6,663 nucleotides of DNA from Thermoplasmata archaeon (GTDB lineage Archaea > Thermoplasmatota > Thermoplasmata > GCA-020350865): NCBI GenBank assembly GCA_020350865.1, contig CP070726.1, positions 2,206,808 to 2,213,470 of the forward strand, read 5' to 3'. Under the pieces are notes generated by a model. That model saw only the letters and a program-made list of their open reading frames with translations. It did no database searches and was not told the origin of the DNA. The position numbers and the translations under genes were made by a program. Below, piece after piece: positions 6,020-6,663 of this stretch (positions are counted from its first letter, which is position 1; each line of letters starts with the position of its first letter).

Positions 6020-6077
6020 TATATATCCTTTTTGATAAACTACTATAAATAATTTATTTAAAAATTTTCAAGGAAGG

Positions 6078-6085
6078 TATATATA
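6078..6085 (+). promoter_or_regulatory. Archaeal TATA box for the aminotransferase gene
   Basis: TATATATA is preceded by purine-rich CAAGGAAGG, a plausible BRE. A transcript start about 26 bases past its centre would be near 6108, giving a ~54-nt leader to the ATG at 6162, close to the ~48 nt predicted for the upstream gene. TATAAATA at 6044-6051 is a second candidate. Confidence 0.55.
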
Positions 6086-6145
6086 CCCCTATGCAGCACT
6101 GAACGATAATTTTATGGGACTTCATATGATACAGGGCCCCGAACC

Positions 6146-6152
6146 AAGGAGG
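6146..6152 (+). promoter_or_regulatory. Ribosome binding site selecting the ATG at 6162
   Basis: AAGGAGG lies 9 bases before the ATG at 6162. In-frame ATGs at 6114 and 6126 have no such site, and the additional 16 residues they would add are not needed to reach the family N-terminus. Confidence 0.7.
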
Positions 6153-6161
6153 CCGGTTACC

Positions 6162-6663
6162 ATGACCAAGAGAGCCAGGATAAGGGTTTCCCCACCGGGG
6201 CCAAAGGCGAAAAGGATCGTATCCAAAGACCACAAATTAATAGCAACTGCCACCAAAACCTCACCCATTGCAGCAAAGCGGGCAAGAGGTGTGGTGATAA
6301 CGGATGTGGATGGAAACAGGTACCTGGATTTCACAAGCGGCGTCGGTGTGACAAACACGGGACACTGCCACCCGAAAGTTGTGGAGGCAATACAGAAGCA
6401 GGCTGCAGAGCTCATGCACTTCGCCGGAACGGATTTCTATTACGATGTACAAAACCGGCTTGCCGAGAAGCTTACCAAGATCACCCCCGGAAAATTTCCC
6501 AAGAAGGTGTTCTTTACAAACAGCGGCACGGAGGCCAACGAATGCGCCATCAAACTGGCGAGGTGGTCCACGAAACGCCAGCGCATGATATCCTTTATCA
6601 ACGCTTTCCACGGAAGAAGCTACGGCTCCCTCTCACTCACCGCCAGCAAGATAGTCCAAAGGG
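6162..6663 (+). CDS. Class III PLP-dependent aminotransferase (acetylornithine/4-aminobutyrate type), 3' end missing
   Basis: The 167 visible residues begin MTKRARIRVSPPGPKAK; the PPGPKA phrase is typical of the N-terminus of archaeal 4-aminobutyrate aminotransferase-like proteins, a group that also includes amino acid racemases of Thermococcales. Further class III marks are DVDGNRYLDF, the GHCHPKVVEAI stretch, FFTNSGTEANE (G122-A125, PLP phosphate binding) and AFHGRSYGSLSLTASK. The catalytic lysine and C-terminal half lie beyond the right edge; family members are usually around 430-450 residues. The protein is cytosolic and transfers amino groups, or racemises, using PLP; the substrate cannot be fixed from this part. 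It has its own TATA box and ribosome binding site. A role in using amino acids from extracellular digestion by the neighbouring peptidases is possible but only suggested by proximity. Confidence 0.88.
   Translation, partial: MTKRARIRVSPPGPKAKRIVSKDHKLIATATKTSPIAAKRARGVVITDVDGNRYLDFTSGVGVTNTGHCHPKVVEAIQKQAAELMHFAGTDFYYDVQNRLAEKLTKITPGKFPKKVFFTNSGTEANECAIKLARWSTKRQRMISFINAFHGRSYGSLSLTASKIVQR

Larger units (their letters stand above)
5701..6039. repeat. Candidate small mobile or MITE-like element bounded by inverted and direct repeats
   Basis: The outermost arms, 5720-5731 and 6008-6019, are exact 12-bp inverted repeats bounding exactly 300 bp. Outside them, CTTTTTGATAAA occurs as a direct repeat at 5701-5712 and 6028-6039, 7 and 8 bases away from the arms. 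Direct repeats outside terminal inverted repeats are what an insertion with target duplication would leave. The interior has no convincing gene. Against this, the gaps between direct and inverted repeats are unusual, the direct repeat is AT-rich in an AT-rich region, and the inner arms suggest two tandem units rather than one element. Confidence 0.4.

Noticed and set aside
6114..6161. Upstream ATGs (6114, 6126) as the aminotransferase start
   Set aside because: No ribosome binding site before them, whereas AAGGAGG precedes the ATG at 6162 and the family N-terminal motif begins shortly after it.

Overview
The window looks archaeal, most likely from a euryarchaeal or Thermoplasmatota-like protein degrader known from environmental DNA. 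The grounds are TATA boxes about 50 nt ahead of start codons, AAGGAGG ribosome binding sites, an oligo-T transcription stop, frequent ATA and AGG codons, and an aminotransferase of the kind common in archaea. The lineage is an inference; the window has no rRNA or other marker gene.

Layout, all genes on the + strand. (1) Positions 1-705: the 3' part of a gene for a caspase-fold (clan CD, C13/legumain-like) cysteine peptidase, cut by the left edge. (2) Positions 706-958: a 253-base spacer with a TATA box at 881-888 and a strong ribosome binding site at 946-952. (3) Positions 959-5626: one gene for a 1555-residue exported protein. It has a signal peptide, two near-duplicate caspase-fold peptidase domains, a third divergent one, a calcium-binding-type TSP3 segment, a fourth caspase-fold domain and a C-terminal M14 zinc carboxypeptidase. 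All four His-Cys pairs and the M14 zinc and catalytic residues are visible. (4) Positions 5627-6161: a 535-base AT-rich spacer with an oligo-T terminator, two related ~77-bp inverted-repeat units bounding a 300-bp segment, a strong hairpin, and the promoter and ribosome binding site of the next gene. (5) Positions 6162-6663: the 5' part of a class III PLP-dependent aminotransferase, cut by the right edge.

The two peptidase genes probably act outside the cell in protein breakdown. The large protein joins four cysteine endopeptidase-like units to an exopeptidase that could trim C-terminal residues from the products. The third domain of the large protein is closer to the upstream gene than to its own sister domains, which points to domain shuffling in a local peptidase cluster. 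The aminotransferase could handle amino acids taken up from such digestion, but it has its own promoter, so that link is only suggestive. The most unusual items are the five-catalytic-domain protein and the paired inverted-repeat element at 5720-6019.
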